Part shown: piece after piece, positions 42,536-43,197 of the stretch
Numbering within the stretch: the stretch's first letter is position 1
Layout of the letters: every line of letters starts with the position of its first letter
NCBI RefSeq assembly: GCF_000346505.1
Contig: NZ_ANOH01000289.1
Coordinates: 1 to 43,197 of the forward strand
Source: Aporhodopirellula sallentina SM41
GTDB taxonomy: Bacteria; Planctomycetota; Planctomycetia; Pirellulales; Pirellulaceae
Direction of reading: 5' to 3'
DNA: 43,197 nt
Translations under genes and position numbers: made by a program
Notes under the pieces: generated by a model
Told to the model about the DNA's origin: nothing
Databases searched by the model: none
What the model saw: only the letters and a program-made list of their open reading frames with translations

Positions 42536-43197
42536 TTAACCGGCCGCCGACTCGACCTGAACGTTCGGATCGCTGTCGCGACGGCCTCCGAGTTTGGTGT
42601 CGGAGTCCGACGTCCGGCGGTCACCACTGGTCTTGAAGTAGACTTCTTCGAGAGATGTCTTTCCGGCCAACGCGGCTTCAACTCCGGCTTGCCGTAGAGG
42701 GATCATTCCTGCCGCGAGCGCCATATCCTCGAGTTTGGAGTGCGGAACGCCGGCTTCGATCGCAGCGGTAATCTCCGAGTTGATCGGCATGATTTCAAAG
42801 ATCGGCATCCGGCCGGCAAATCCGCTTCCGAGGCAACGCTTGCACCCTTCGCCACGATAGAACGTCGTGTCGCGGGGCACGTTGCCTTCCGGGTCGAGGA
42901 CGTCGAGCAAATTAAGGTTCGCGGGTATCTCACGTTTGCAGTTTTCGCACACGCAGCGAAGCAACCGCTGAGCGACACTTCCCAGTAGCGAACCAGCAAT
43001 CTTGAAGTGGTCCACGCCGAGGTCGGCGAGACGTTGAACCGCACCGACGGCATCGTTGGTGTGCAGCGTGCTGATCACCATGTGACCGGTCAACGCAGCC
43101 TGGACGGCGGTGGTGGCGGTTTCGCAATCACGGATTTCGCCGAGCATGATGACATCCGGGTCTTGTCGCATGATGTATTTCAACGCGTTGGCAAAAA
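42536..43197 (-). CDS. gspE: GspE/PilB-family secretion ATPase (N-terminal part outside window)
   Basis: Partial: the frame is open to the right edge (reading FANALKYIMRQD), so only the C-terminal ~220 residues are seen. The Asp box and Walker B region read MLGEIRDCETA, the His box reads STLHTNDAVGA, and there is a tetracysteine zinc-binding site (CVCENC ... GCKRC) as in GspE and PilB. FAGRMPIFEIMPI is the usual segment after it. The Walker A motif lies outside the window. The C-terminal tail is hydrophilic (GDRRTSDSDTKLGGRRDSD) and longer than usual. This ATPase drives pilin assembly at the GspF platform; gspF follows. Confidence 0.95.
   Translation of the reverse strand, partial: FANALKYIMRQDPDVIMLGEIRDCETATTAVQAALTGHMVISTLHTNDAVGAVQRLADLGVDHFKIAGSLLGSVAQRLLRCVCENCKREIPANLNLLDVLDPEGNVPRDTTFYRGEGCKRCLGSGFAGRMPIFEIMPINSEITAAIEAGVPHSKLEDMALAAGMIPLRQAGVEAALAGKTSLEEVYFKTSGDRRTSDSDTKLGGRRDSDPNVQVESAAG

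Overview
The window looks like a chromosomal segment from a planctomycete, probably of the Rhodopirellula/Pirellulaceae group; this is inferred, as there is no rRNA gene here. Reasons: GC-rich codon use; large secreted or membrane-anchored PQQ-like beta-propeller proteins; a giant Ser/Thr kinase; a DsbD with two alpha domains; an anti-sigma-like protein ending in a planctomycete-style DG motif; few strong Shine-Dalgarno sites and several TTG starts; and intergenic short-repeat clusters. No transposase, prophage or CRISPR array is visible, so I read it as ordinary chromosome.

Region 1 (1-10506, minus strand) is one long collinear run and the most interesting part. In transcription order it holds a single-pass membrane protein with a periplasmic domain, an ExbB/TolQ-type proton-channel subunit, a 390-bp repeat- and hairpin-rich spacer, two ExbD/TolR-type subunits (the second with a cytoplasmic zinc ribbon), a membrane-anchored 1123-aa beta-propeller protein, a secreted protein with a helical N-terminal part and a peptide-binding-protein-like C-terminal part, and a signal-anchored protein of unknown function running off the left edge. 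Tight spacing and an ATGA overlap point to an operon. I infer a proton-motive-force-powered envelope machine whose cargo is unknown.

Region 2 (10655-13165) has a tRNA-Phe with its terminator, a 670-bp non-coding stretch with dispersed short repeats, and an alanine/glycine:cation symporter.

Region 3 (13405-18206, plus strand) has an alkaline-phosphatase-superfamily gene broken by an apparent one-base frameshift, a DPP-IV-type peptidase 11 bp downstream, a 17-18-bp tandem repeat, and a FAH-family sugar-acid dehydratase-like enzyme.

Region 4 (18244-27958, minus strand) has a secreted PQQ-like propeller, a non-coding stretch with a perfect 18-bp inverted repeat, a TonB-dependent receptor, and a 1775-aa kinase with a 140-residue insertion in its N-lobe.

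Region 5 (28342-33825) has an APH-fold kinase-like protein, a DsbD-type reductase, and convergent to it an anti-sigma/pseudopilin-like hybrid. Region 6 (34108-38039, minus) couples the error-prone polymerase DnaE2/ImuC to a PhyH-type dioxygenase. Region 7 (38261-40828, plus) has a double TM2-domain protein, a crotonase-fold protein lacking both catalytic glutamates, and a lone family-1 solute-binding protein. Region 8 (40844-43197, minus) is a type II secretion/type IV pilus module: GspE (partial), GspF and a pseudopilin.
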